From: Lysobacteraceae bacterium NML08-0793
GTDB taxonomy: Bacteria > Pseudomonadota > Gammaproteobacteria > Xanthomonadales > Xanthomonadaceae
Assembly: GCA_002798275.1 (NCBI GenBank)
Contig: NWQR01000008.1
Coordinates: forward strand, 1-64,000
DNA: 64,000 nt
Direction: 5' to 3'
The notes below the pieces were generated by a model that had not been told where the DNA came from, did not search any database, and saw only the letters and a list, made by a program, of their open reading frames with translations. Position numbers and translations under genes: made by a program. This document shows positions 28,210-35,044 of this stretch, in pieces; the first letter of the stretch is position 1; every line of letters begins with the position of its first letter.

Positions 28210-28501
28210 ATGGCCGCCCGCACCCCCTGGAGCCAATGGCCGCGCCTGCCCGTCTACCTCAAAGCCATGACCCTGCGCATGGACAAATACAACAGCAACC
28301 CCGCCCGCGACCAAGCCCGCGAAGCGGACATTCAGGAATTGGAACAGATGTGGCGGGAAAAGTGGAATCGCTGGAAAAATAAAACCAACCCGTCAATGAC
28401 AGATAGAAGAACTGCGCGTATCATTGTTTACGCTGGAGTTGAAGACACCGTATCCGGTGTCGGTGAAGCGGTTATTGAAGGAGTGGGAAGGGTTAATATA
28501 A
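28210..28501 (+). pseudogene. hrpA': 3' remnant of a second, Neisseria-like hrpA (frameshifted)
   Basis: From 28210 the frame reads RLPVYLKAMTLRMDKY and NPARDQAREADIQELEQMW, matching the region near the C-terminus of HrpA. At 28403 a different frame (+1) continues as IEELRVSLF and ELKTPYPVSVKRLLKEW, the conserved HrpA C-terminus, and stops at 28501. About 50 bp between the two do not read as HrpA, so a deletion or rearrangement changed the frame. The wording is closer to what I recall of Neisseria HrpA than to the resident hrpA at 268-4197. With only the last ~95 codons present it cannot encode a helicase. Confidence 0.82.
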
Positions 28502-28542
28502 AATGGATTAAATTATTTTTGTGAAATATAAAAGGGTGGAAT

Positions 28543-29208
28543 ATGCAAAAAGAAATTGTTATTTTAGCAAAATCCATTAAAAATGGAAAATATTGTATTG
28601 CTGGGAAAGATGTAGAAACAAAAGAATGGATTAGACCCGTTCCAACAGAAGATGGAAAAGAATTAAGCGGCGAGCAATCCAAATCATATTTTGTTGATAA
28701 CAATGGCAACCCAGTTGGTTACCCATGTAAACCATTACAAAAGGTTAGAATCAATTTTTTAAAGCATGTTCCTTTGCCTTATCAGGCTGAAAATTATTTA
28801 ATTGATGACTCTAAATGGATGCAAAATTATAAAATAAATAACCATGAACTAAACCAATATTTGGATAAGCCACAAGTACTGTGGAATACATCTGATCACA
28901 TTAAATCTACGGATTTAAATAGATATAATCCTAATGGAAACTCATTGTATTTAATTCAAGCCAATAATATTAATTTATTATGCACTTATAATAACAACAG
29001 CAAAAATCGCAGAATATCTTTTGATTATAATGGAAACAAATACGATTTAAGATGTACTGATCCAGAATTTGATAAAATTATAGGGAGTGGCAATAACAAA
29101 CAAATAGATTCAGCTATTTTATGCATTAGCTTAGCCGCGCCTTTTGAACATAATTCATATCCATCAGAAATTAGACATTATAAACTGGTAGCGGCAATTT
29201 ACTTATAG
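28543..29208 (+). CDS. AT-rich cassette gene 1: possible dual-OB-domain protein
   Basis: A 221-residue protein with no signal peptide or membrane segment. It opens with KEIVILAKSIKNGKYCIAGK and has a WIRPVP motif near residue 30, then alternating short beta-like stretches over two halves. This is consistent with proteins labelled dual-OB-domain proteins; the assignment is tentative. The start ATG 28543 has AGGGTGG a few bases upstream. Base composition at the start is about 20% GC (12 of 60 bases at 28541-28600), against about 60% in the genome. It is 8 bp from the DUF488 gene, so the three genes form an operon. Role unknown; a nucleic-acid or nucleotide sensor is a guess. Confidence 0.72.
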   Translation: MQKEIVILAKSIKNGKYCIAGKDVETKEWIRPVPTEDGKELSGEQSKSYFVDNNGNPVGYPCKPLQKVRINFLKHVPLPYQAENYLIDDSKWMQNYKINNHELNQYLDKPQVLWNTSDHIKSTDLNRYNPNGNSLYLIQANNINLLCTYNNNSKNRRISFDYNGNKYDLRCTDPEFDKIIGSGNNKQIDSAILCISLAAPFEHNSYPSEIRHYKLVAAIYL

Positions 29209-29216
29209 GAAATCAT

Positions 29217-29660
29217 ATGATTAATACGTATACGATTGGATTTACAAAAAAAAATGCACGAAATTTTTTTAATTTTTTAAGAGATAATGGAGTCCACCGT
29301 TTAATTGACGTGCGCTTAAACAATGTTTCTCAACTTTCAGGATATGCCAAAAAAGATGATTTGAAATTCTTTTTAAAAGAAATTTGTAATGCTGAATATT
29401 TGCATATTCCTGACTGGGCACCTACTGACAATATCTTAAAATCATATAAAAATGGAAATATATCTTGGGAAAAATATGAAGATTTATTTTTAAATTTAAT
29501 GGCAAAAAGAAATATTGAACAATTTGCAAAGCCAGAATTATTAAAAAATTCATGCCTTCTTTGCAGTGAACACGAACCCCACCATTGCCATAGAAGATTA
29601 GTGGTAGAGTATTTAAATCAGCACACTGATTTAAGTTTGTCAGTCAAACATTTATATTAG
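29217..29660 (+). CDS. AT-rich cassette gene 2: DUF488-family protein
   Basis: A 147-residue DUF488 protein. It begins TYTIGFTKKNARNFFNFL, followed by LIDVRLNNVSQLSGYAKK (the IDVR block) near residue 32, and ends with the diagnostic CSEHEPHHCHRRLVVEYL near residues 117-134. The paired Cys and Cys-His residues suggest a metal site or a redox/thiol centre. The function of DUF488 is unknown. AGGA precedes ATG 29217. The codon use is very AT-rich, like that of its two neighbours. Confidence 0.88.
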   Translation: MINTYTIGFTKKNARNFFNFLRDNGVHRLIDVRLNNVSQLSGYAKKDDLKFFLKEICNAEYLHIPDWAPTDNILKSYKNGNISWEKYEDLFLNLMAKRNIEQFAKPELLKNSCLLCSEHEPHHCHRRLVVEYLNQHTDLSLSVKHLY

Positions 29661-29662
29661 AT

Positions 29663-30301
29663 ATGAATAAAATCCTTATCCTCTATCCTAGCGTGTTTAA
29701 TGTGCTATCTAAGTTTAATCGCAAACTTAATAGAATATTACAAAATAAGACTAGTGGCGAGTTGGTCTATTTAGAAGATCCTAGGGATTTTATTGTTAAA
29801 TATAGTCAGGATAATAGTCGATTTAATTGTCAAAAAATTAAGAACATACAAAGTGAATCGGTCACTCATGCTATTGTATTTGATGATGGAGAAGAGTTCC
29901 CCAGAGAACTTGAATGGTTAAAGGAAAATAAAATCCCGTTAAGGTGGATTAAGATTCCAATCACAAGGGTTATTAATATTAATAAAGATAATTATCAAAA
30001 GTATTCAAAAGACCAATATGAATATATTGGAAGATCACCTAATCGTAAAAATTCTCCGAATTGGAGTAACCCATATTCAATGTATGATTTTCAAGTAGGA
30101 GATGATGAAAATCAATTATCCAGGGAAGATGTAATTAGAAAATTTGAATATGGATTCAATCATGATAACTTACCTACTAATCTAAAGAGGACGGATACGT
30201 ATCAACTTGCCGGAAAACGGTTGGGTTGCCACTGTAAACCTTATCCTTGTCATGGTGATGTTATCGCAGATTTTTTAAATAGTTGGGATGATGGAAATTA
30301 A
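29663..30301 (+). CDS. AT-rich cassette gene 3: DUF4326-family protein
   Basis: A 212-residue protein. The N-terminal ~110 residues have no recognised family. The C-terminal half is DUF4326: YIGRSPNRKNSPNWSNPY near residue 122, and GCHCKPYPCHGDVIADFL near residues 189-206, with three Cys, two His and an Asp in a tight cluster. This cluster parallels the CXE...CHR motif of the DUF488 neighbour. It starts 2 bp after the upstream stop, so translation is probably coupled. Function unknown. Confidence 0.85.
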   Translation: MNKILILYPSVFNVLSKFNRKLNRILQNKTSGELVYLEDPRDFIVKYSQDNSRFNCQKIKNIQSESVTHAIVFDDGEEFPRELEWLKENKIPLRWIKIPITRVININKDNYQKYSKDQYEYIGRSPNRKNSPNWSNPYSMYDFQVGDDENQLSREDVIRKFEYGFNHDNLPTNLKRTDTYQLAGKRLGCHCKPYPCHGDVIADFLNSWDDGN

Positions 30302-30482
30302 AATACTAGTTCGAGTAATTACGACTAGTTTTACTCTAAGTAAAGCCCGCGCAACCTATATGTAGGTGTGTGCCATCAGCACGCACGCGTTAGAGTGGAT
30401 TTCCAATAAACGTAGGCCGAGTTGCAAACCCAACATTCACTCCATCATCTGCGGTGCTACACATTCTTCACATTCCCCCTAA
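30302..30482. other. Non-coding tail of the acquired cassette
   Basis: No gene is supported here. The stretch contains two ACTAGT hexamers 13 bp apart near 30306-30330 and a short imperfect hairpin GTGTGTGC / GCACGCAC around 30366-30386. Composition rises from AT-rich towards balanced. It has the look of intergenic sequence brought in with the cassette; I recall similar text in commensal Neisseria genomes but could not check. Confidence 0.45.
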
Positions 30483-30521
30483 AGGCCGTCTGAAAACACC
30501 CAAAGTTTTTCAGACGGCCTT
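30481..30521. repeat. Inverted pair of neisserial DNA-uptake sequences (AG-DUS) forming a terminator
   Basis: AGGCCGTCTGAA at 30483-30494 is followed by its exact inverse complement at 30509-30520, and flanking A/T runs extend the stem. The 12-mer is the AG-DUS variant that Neisseria species use for DNA uptake, and inverted pairs are used there as transcription terminators. It lies about 180 bp after the AT-rich cassette and would terminate it. Confidence 0.9.
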
Positions 30522-30555
30522 ACCCTATCGCGTCGTACTATCGTAAGCTTCCCCG

Positions 30556-31380
30556 TCAAGCATACATTTCAAAAGTAGAACTTTCGGCGAGGTGATTACG
30601 GTATTCGGCGGGGGTCAGATGGCCGAGTGCGTCGTGGGGACGCGCTTGGTTGTATTCGAGCATCCATCCATAGGCGGCTTCGCGCACGTCGTCGAGGCGG
30701 GTGAACAGGTGTTGATCTAGAACCTCCTCTCGGAACGTCCGGTTGAAGCGTTCGATGTAGGCGTTCTGGTTCGGCTTGCCGGGCTGGATATAGCGGATGG
30801 ACATGCCGTTGAGTTTGGCCCACTGCACGAAGGCTTCGCCTAGGAACTCGGGACCGTTGTCGGTACGCAGCACCTGCGGCAGGCCGTGGCTGCACTTGAG
30901 CTGCTCGAAGACCCGTATCAGGCGCGCCGAGGAGATGGAGGTATCCACTTCGATATGCATGGCTTCGCGGTTGAAGTCGTCGACGACATTGAAGGTTCGG
31001 AAGCGGCGGCCACAGGCCAGCGCATCGGCCATGAAGTCAGCCGACCAGACGATGTCCGGTTGCTTCGGAACGTACAGCAGCACGCGCGCGCGTTTGGGCA
31101 ATCGCCGCTTGGGCTTGCGACGCAGGTTGAGTTTCATGGCGGTGTAGACCCGGTAAATTCGTTTGTGATTCCAGTCTGGCCGCGCACGCCGCAAGACTTG
31201 GCAGCACTTCCAAAAGCCGCGACTGGGGCGCGCCTCGACCTGCTCGGTGAGTGCTGCGATCACCTCGGCATCACGCACTGTCCAGTGCAGCGGCGGTCGA
31301 TACCAGGCGGCTCGTGACAGGCCGACGCATTCGCAGGACCGGCTCAGGGGACGGGCGTGTACCTGGGTCAGATACTGCAC
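30556..31380 (-). CDS. IS3-family transposase OrfB (DDE integrase domain)
   Basis: A 274-residue OrfB. An N-terminal HTH_21 region (VEARPSRGFWKCCQVLRR) precedes the rve integrase core. The catalytic residues are visible in the contexts VWSADFMADAL (D), VLRTDNGPEFLG (D) and NAYIERFNRTFREEVL (E). The functional transposase is expected as an OrfAB fusion made by -1 frameshifting, which would extend the frame upstream to about 31410 and read AVGPAQKRAAVQYLT at the join. No internal stops are seen, so it is probably active. Confidence 0.95.
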   Translation of the reverse strand: MQYLTQVHARPLSRSCECVGLSRAAWYRPPLHWTVRDAEVIAALTEQVEARPSRGFWKCCQVLRRARPDWNHKRIYRVYTAMKLNLRRKPKRRLPKRARVLLYVPKQPDIVWSADFMADALACGRRFRTFNVVDDFNREAMHIEVDTSISSARLIRVFEQLKCSHGLPQVLRTDNGPEFLGEAFVQWAKLNGMSIRYIQPGKPNQNAYIERFNRTFREEVLDQHLFTRLDDVREAAYGWMLEYNQARPHDALGHLTPAEYRNHLAESSTFEMYA

Positions 31381-31403
31381 CGCCGCGCGTTTCTGCGCCG
31401 GTC

Positions 31404-31670
31404 CTACAGCTTTTTTGCGATCAAATCCTTCATCGCTGCGTTGTCGAGCGCCAGCTCCGCATACATGCGTTTGAGCTTGGCATTCTCCGCTTCCAGATCC
31501 TTGATCCGGCGCAGCTCGGAGGCTTCAAGGCCGCCGTACTTCGACTTCCATTTGTAGTAGGTCGGCATGCTGATACCAGACTGCCGACAGATATCCTTGA
31601 TGGCGATACCGGCATCGGCTTGCTTGAGGATCGAGACGATCTGGGTTTCAGTGAAACGGGACTTCTTCAT
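31404..31670 (-). CDS. IS3-family transposase OrfA
   Basis: An 88-residue OrfA with the HTH SRFTETQIVSILKQADAG, then ISMPTYYKWKSKYGG, and a C-terminal leucine-zipper coiled coil (LRRIKDLEAENAKLKRMYAEL). Near the 3' end the minus strand has C-AAAAAA-G (31417-31410), a typical slippery site for -1 frameshifting into orfB. The start is ATG 31670 (MKKSRFTE). Confidence 0.95.
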   Translation of the reverse strand: MKKSRFTETQIVSILKQADAGIAIKDICRQSGISMPTYYKWKSKYGGLEASELRRIKDLEAENAKLKRMYAELALDNAAMKDLIAKKL

Positions 31671-31737
31671 GAAAACTCCTGGCTGGGGAATCAGGCCAGA
31701 AAGTTCTACTTATGCAGTGTCTGGCGATTGGGGAAGC

Positions 31738-31983
31738 TTACGCAAGCATCTCTGCCCTAGCAGTATCACCCCTGAAATTTCCGGGTTCAGGGGTGTATGC
31801 AGAAAGCCTATGTTGAAGCCCTTTCAACTTTTCTTGACTAGCATCAAATAAGCGAAAAGCAAGCCCACCGCCTTGAGAGCAAGTAGCCTTAAGTAAAGAA
31901 TCTTTTGAGAAAACAAGTCTCCTCAACAATGTTGGCCGACGATGGAACTCCGTATCGAGATTAGGGACAACCAAGTAGTCCAT
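31738..31983 (-). CDS. Orphan reading frame cut by the IS insertion
   Basis: An 81-codon frame beginning at ATG 31983 that runs into the end of the IS, which supplies the stop codon. The protein (MDYLVVPNLDTEFHRRP, then RDTARAEMLA-like end) has no recognised family and no clear ribosome-binding site. If real, its 3' end was lost to the IS; it could equally be chance. No continuation was found on the other side of the IS. Confidence 0.3.
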   Translation of the reverse strand: MDYLVVPNLDTEFHRRPTLLRRLVFSKDSLLKATCSQGGGLAFRLFDASQEKLKGLQHRLSAYTPEPGNFRGDTARAEMLA

Positions 31984-31984
31984 A

Positions 31985-32022
31985 AAAATTAGGGGGCGGC
32001 ACTTCAGTGCCGCCCTAATTTT
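31985..32022. terminator. Bidirectional terminator-like hairpin
   Basis: A near-perfect palindrome: AAAATTAGGGGGCGGCAC, loop TTCA, GTGCCGCCCTAATTTT. Both sides end in A/T runs, so it could stop transcription from the minus-strand orphan gene at 32068-32544 and from the other direction. Confidence 0.75.
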
Positions 32023-32067
32023 CCAGATAAGTAAAGGTATTCAGAGCTCTAAGCCCCAGAGCAAGCT

Positions 32068-32544
32068 TTAATCAAGCTTTACTTCCTTAGGCCTACCCCC
32101 AAAAAGCTCTTCCTTTACTTCATTGCGGGTTAATGGCTTGTCCTTATCAAATTCAAAGTACAGGCCTCGCTCCATAACCTTTGCAGACTCCCCCTCGTAG
32201 TACCGTATTATGACAAATAAACCAAACCCTTTAGAAGTACAATAGATGCTAGGGCGGACAACTCTAGAAGTCTCAACGAAGGCCTCATTTATTGCACTAA
32301 CATCCAACGCATCTCCATTTAAGCTTAACTCTGTAAGCTCCGCCCTATCTCTTTCCTCAAATCTAAACCTTCCAGAAACTCGAATCAAGCTATCAAAGCA
32401 CCGGAAGTCATGCAAAAATACCTCATCAATCGAAAAGTGAGGCTCCTGAATTAATATCGCATTCTTTTCCTCATTCGCATTCGCATTCGCATTTGTAAAA
32501 AAAAGCATTGCGAGGCAGAAAGCCAAAAGCTTAGGATTAAGCAT
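32068..32544 (-). CDS. Secreted orphan protein
   Basis: A 158-residue protein with a signal peptide (MLNPKLLAFCLAMLFFTNA) followed by an unusual NANANANE stretch encoded by hexanucleotide repeats. The mature part is acidic, with two cysteines (CFDS and YCTS) that could form a disulfide, and ends RPKEVKLD. The family was not recognised. Base composition is clearly lower in GC than the surrounding genome. It is followed by a palindromic terminator. Probably acquired. Confidence 0.65.
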   Translation of the reverse strand: MLNPKLLAFCLAMLFFTNANANANEEKNAILIQEPHFSIDEVFLHDFRCFDSLIRVSGRFRFEERDRAELTELSLNGDALDVSAINEAFVETSRVVRPSIYCTSKGFGLFVIIRYYEGESAKVMERGLYFEFDKDKPLTRNEVKEELFGGRPKEVKLD

Positions 32545-32702
32545 TAGTTATCTCCATGTACCTGACAGCTTGTAGACTGAAGCGACTGACCTACCTCCGA
32601 CCCTGAATGCCTTCCCGCAAAATTATGATCATTCTGCGCTTCTCGATTAACGTATCCATTATTTAACTTTCCTTCCCACCTTGCCATTACCGCCACTTCG
32701 TA
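32545..32702. other. Short AT-rich intergenic stretch
   Basis: I see no gene, repeat or RNA in this 158-bp stretch between two minus-strand orphan genes. Confidence 0.4.
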
Positions 32703-33117
32703 TTACCTCAACTTATTATCTACTCCAAGGACATAATAAGCCACATCTGCTCTCCCAGAAAAATGCCACCTCGCACCATCCAAGTCATTCGTAGAGGAAA
32801 GCAGATTTATGTTATCTACAACCTTAGCAATAAAATTCGAATTAGCGGCTCTCAGAGCATCTTGAAGATGGCCATGAACAGCCGCAAGCACTTGTTCAAA
32901 TGATACATGGCCTCTTACTTCATACTTCATATGAACTCAAATATCCGCGATCATCGCGACAAGTTGAGTGACCTCCAGAAATAATATGCAAATCCAGTTC
33001 CGAAAGCCCCTTCAAATGCTTAACACCCAAATCTATTTCTCGGAAAATTAGGTTTGCAAGCAAAATTTTATTTAAGCGAAAGCCATATGGCGATGCGGAA
33101 CTATACTCAGCTGTCAA
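32703..33117 (-). pseudogene. Orphan gene split by a 7-bp tandem duplication
   Basis: Two minus-strand frames, 33117-32920 (ending GYLSSYEV) and 32930-32703 (starting MKYEVRGHVSFEQ), overlap at TATGAAGTATGAAG. Removing one 7-bp TATGAAG copy joins them into a single 135-codon frame reading LSSYEVRGHVSFEQ. The simplest view is one ancestral gene broken by slippage. The family was not recognised. The first frame opens at a TTG with no good ribosome-binding site and a stop (TAG) 5 codons upstream, so the true 5' end may also be damaged. GC is low compared with the core genome. Confidence 0.6.
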
Positions 33118-33138
33118 AACCTTGGGTTGGGGCTATAC

Positions 33139-33369
33139 CTATACACGGAGCCATGCCGGGACTTGAGTCCCGCAAAAAGCGCAACATCGCCCTACCGTCA
33201 TCGGCCTCCAATAGCACCTAAAACGCATGGTGAGGCGCTTCGTTGGGGCGGTACGCTGGAGGGAAAGCCATTCCGCTCCCGCCATCAATACCAGCCCAAC
33301 ATCAGCCACAGCAGCACATAAAAAAACCAGCTTCAGCAGTGCTGATAGCGCTGTCCACATATAGCCCAC
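33139..33369 (-). CDS. Possible small membrane protein
   Basis: A 76-codon frame from GTG 33369, preceded by GGAGG at about 7 bases. It has one hydrophobic segment (ALSALLKLVFLCAAVADVGLVLMAG) and a basic, Cys-containing tail (GRCCAFCGTQVP). The family was not recognised. The same frame can be read from a TTG directly after the upstream lipoprotein stop. Evidence is limited to the ribosome-binding site and the membrane segment. Confidence 0.35.
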   Translation of the reverse strand: MGYMWTALSALLKLVFLCAAVADVGLVLMAGAEWLSLQRTAPTKRLTMRFRCYWRPMTVGRCCAFCGTQVPAWLRV

Positions 33370-33453
33370 GGTACATCCTCCAGCCCAATCAATGCACCTG
33401 CCTTCGCGCAAGGCTTGCTCCGACAATGCCATCCCGGCCAAGCACGCCCTCAA

Positions 33454-34139
33454 TCATTTACCGATCAGCTGAAATTCCTTGGCATATTCGCCGGAGAAAT
33501 CACACAATCCGGCGCGCAGATGCTGCGGCATGTCGGCAAGGCCAGTGCCGACATGCACATAACCTGCGGGCAGAATCATGTCTGAATCGTTGCCCAGATG
33601 GACTTCGCCCGGCAGGTGCTTCTTTTCCACTTCGCTGCTAGCTGGTGCTTGCCATCCCAGCCCACTGGCGCGACCTCGAGCCGATCTTGCTTGTCATTGA
33701 GGCGATAGCAGAACAGCAGCACATCGCGGGCGTAGCGTGGCGGTGGGGTGTAAGTGGGCATTTCACTCCACGCATCCTGCCCTTTGCGTAACTGTATGTC
33801 CGAAACTGCCGCCGCATAACTTTTCAGCAGTGGCATATAGGGCACCCAAGCTAGCCGATAATTGCGCCCAGGCAGCGGCCATTCGCCGGTATGCAAGGGT
33901 ATCGCCGGTTCAGTCGGCCCCAAATCCGTACCCAGATATAGCACGCACCGCGGGCTGATACCGATGAATTCCTGCACATCCTTGGTATTGATCCACAAGC
34001 CTTGCAGACGCTGGTCGCAATGCGCATCCGCAGCTCGGCTATGCCGCGCGTCGGCATCAAAGCCCGGAACCATGCAGCCACTGATGCCCGATGCCGTAAC
34101 AGCCAGCAACGCGCAGCACAAAACTCGACGCAACCACAT
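33454..34139 (-). pseudogene. Lipoprotein gene with a one-base frameshift
   Basis: The gene starts at ATG 34139 with a lipoprotein signal peptide (LLAVTASGISGC, lipobox ISGC, Cys 22). It encodes a family I do not recognise, with WINTKDVQEFIGIS and RYARDVLLFCYRL. In frame it stops at 33576 (187 aa). A neighbouring frame, entered near 33641-33650, reads SSEVEKKHLPGEVHLGN and DMILPAGYVHVGTGLAD onward to a stop at 33454. Restoring one base there gives a 228-residue protein. So the C-terminal third is out of frame, by mutation or sequencing error. Confidence 0.75.
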
Positions 34140-34208
34140 TGATTGCTCTCCCCCTATCGCTCAGATAGCGCAGTGTGCCACACGCAGGCCGTTACCTGCC
34201 AGGTTTTC

Positions 34209-34237
34209 TTGCACGCGCCCTTTTCTTCGGGCATAAT
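34209..34237 (+). promoter_or_regulatory. Sigma-70-type promoter of rpmB-rpmG
   Basis: TTGCAC and CATAAT are separated by exactly 17 bp, which is consensus spacing. Transcription from here would leave a leader of about 140 nt before rpmB. The leader contains several GC-rich inverted stretches (for example around 34250-34275 and 34315-34345) that could fold, but no known riboswitch or ribosomal leader is recognised. Confidence 0.65.
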
Positions 34238-34383
34238 GCCCGGCTTTCTGCGGCTGCCCTTGGGCAGTCTGTGCCCGAAGCGCGATTTGGGTCGCAGGTT
34301 TTGCCCGTATCGCGTGGCGGTTTACCGCCGGGGCCGCCGTCTTCCAGGCTATGGAAGGCTTCCACTGACACCAGAGGTGCATC

Positions 34384-34620
34384 ATGCCCCGTCAATGCCA
34401 AGTCACCGGCAAGCGTACGACGACCGGTAACAACGTCTCGCACGCGATGAACAAAACCCGTCGCCGCTTCATGCCCAATCTTCACGAACGCCGCTTTTGG
34501 GTGGCTTCCGAGAACCGTTGGGTGAAGCTGCGTGTTTCCACCAAGGCTCTGCGCACCATCGACAAGAACGGCATCGACGCCGTGCTCGCCGACCTGCGTG
34601 CCCGTGGCGAAAAAATCTAA
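34384..34620 (+). CDS. rpmB: 50S ribosomal protein L28
   Basis: L28, 78 residues. It begins [20 protein letters not shown], typical of the family, with the conserved [13 protein letters not shown] block and the strand [19 protein letters not shown]. It is followed after 12 bp by rpmG, the standard rpmBG operon. Confidence 0.98.
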   Translation: MPRQCQVTGKRTTTGNNVSHAMNKTRRRFMPNLHERRFWVASENRWVKLRVSTKALRTIDKNGIDAVLADLRARGEKI

Positions 34621-34632
34621 GGAGTCCCTACC

Positions 34633-34797
34633 ATGCCCTCCAAGCGCGACAAAATCCGCCTGATTTCCTCGGAAGGAACGGGTCACTTCTACACCACTGA
34701 CAAGAACAAGAAGAACACCCCCGGCAAGATGGAAATGAAGAAGTACGATCCGGTGGTACGCAAGCACGTGATCTACAAGGAAGGCAAGATCAAATGA
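34633..34797 (+). CDS. rpmG: 50S ribosomal protein L33
   Basis: L33, 54 residues. It has the typical core [19 protein letters not shown] and the ending [16 protein letters not shown]. The cysteine pairs of zinc-binding L33 versions are absent, so this is the zinc-independent form. GGAG lies just upstream of ATG 34633. Confidence 0.98.
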   Translation: MPSKRDKIRLISSEGTGHFYTTDKNKKNTPGKMEMKKYDPVVRKHVIYKEGKIK

Positions 34798-34805
34798 TCT
34801 TCCAC

Positions 34806-34834
34806 CAAACGCCCCGCACTGCGGGGCGTTTTTC
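34806..34834 (+). terminator. Terminator of rpmBG
   Basis: The stem AACGCCCCGC / GCGGGGCGTT with a short ACT loop is followed by a T run. It is 10 bp downstream of rpmG. Confidence 0.9.
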
Positions 34835-34967
34835 ATTGCCTAAAAACTTTGCCACGGCGCTCCCAGGTCTGACACGGCACTTGCCAGCGTGCTTGGCCGT
34901 GATGTTGTTCTGCGCCCAGCAAGTGCGGCATTTCAAGCCCAATCGCTGCGCCAGCTGGCAGATAAGC

Positions 34968-34996
34968 AAAACCCCGTCCGGCTGGACGGGGTTTGT
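34968..34996 (-). terminator. Terminator of sppA
   Basis: The inverted repeat AAACCCCGTCC / GGACGGGGTTT has a short loop, and the T run follows on the minus strand. It is about 50 bp past the sppA stop. Confidence 0.75.
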
Positions 34997-35044
34997 CTGC
35001 TTTAGCCGGGCTTTGCCGGCACTCCATCACCGAGGGTAGTCGGC

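Larger units (their letters stand above)
30542..31742 (-). mobile_element. Complete IS3-family insertion sequence, about 1.2 kb
   Basis: The 13-bp terminal repeats CGTAAGCTTCCCC (30542-30554) and GGGGAAGCTTACG (31730-31742) are perfect. A second shared block, AAGTAGAACTTTC, occurs inside each end (around 30575 and 31700). The element carries orfA and orfB in the usual arrangement with a frameshift site. No convincing target-site duplication was seen in the flanks, so the exact outer base may be off by one or two, or the flanks have changed. Confidence 0.88.

Noticed and set aside
30886-31317. Plus-strand frames across the IS3 element
   Set aside because: They are shadows of the orfB transposase, which has the full DDE motif set on the minus strand.
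34239-34383. Possible structured leader of rpmB as a riboswitch or ribosomal-protein leader
   Set aside because: There are GC-rich inverted stretches, but none matches a leader class I can recognise; noted only under the promoter.
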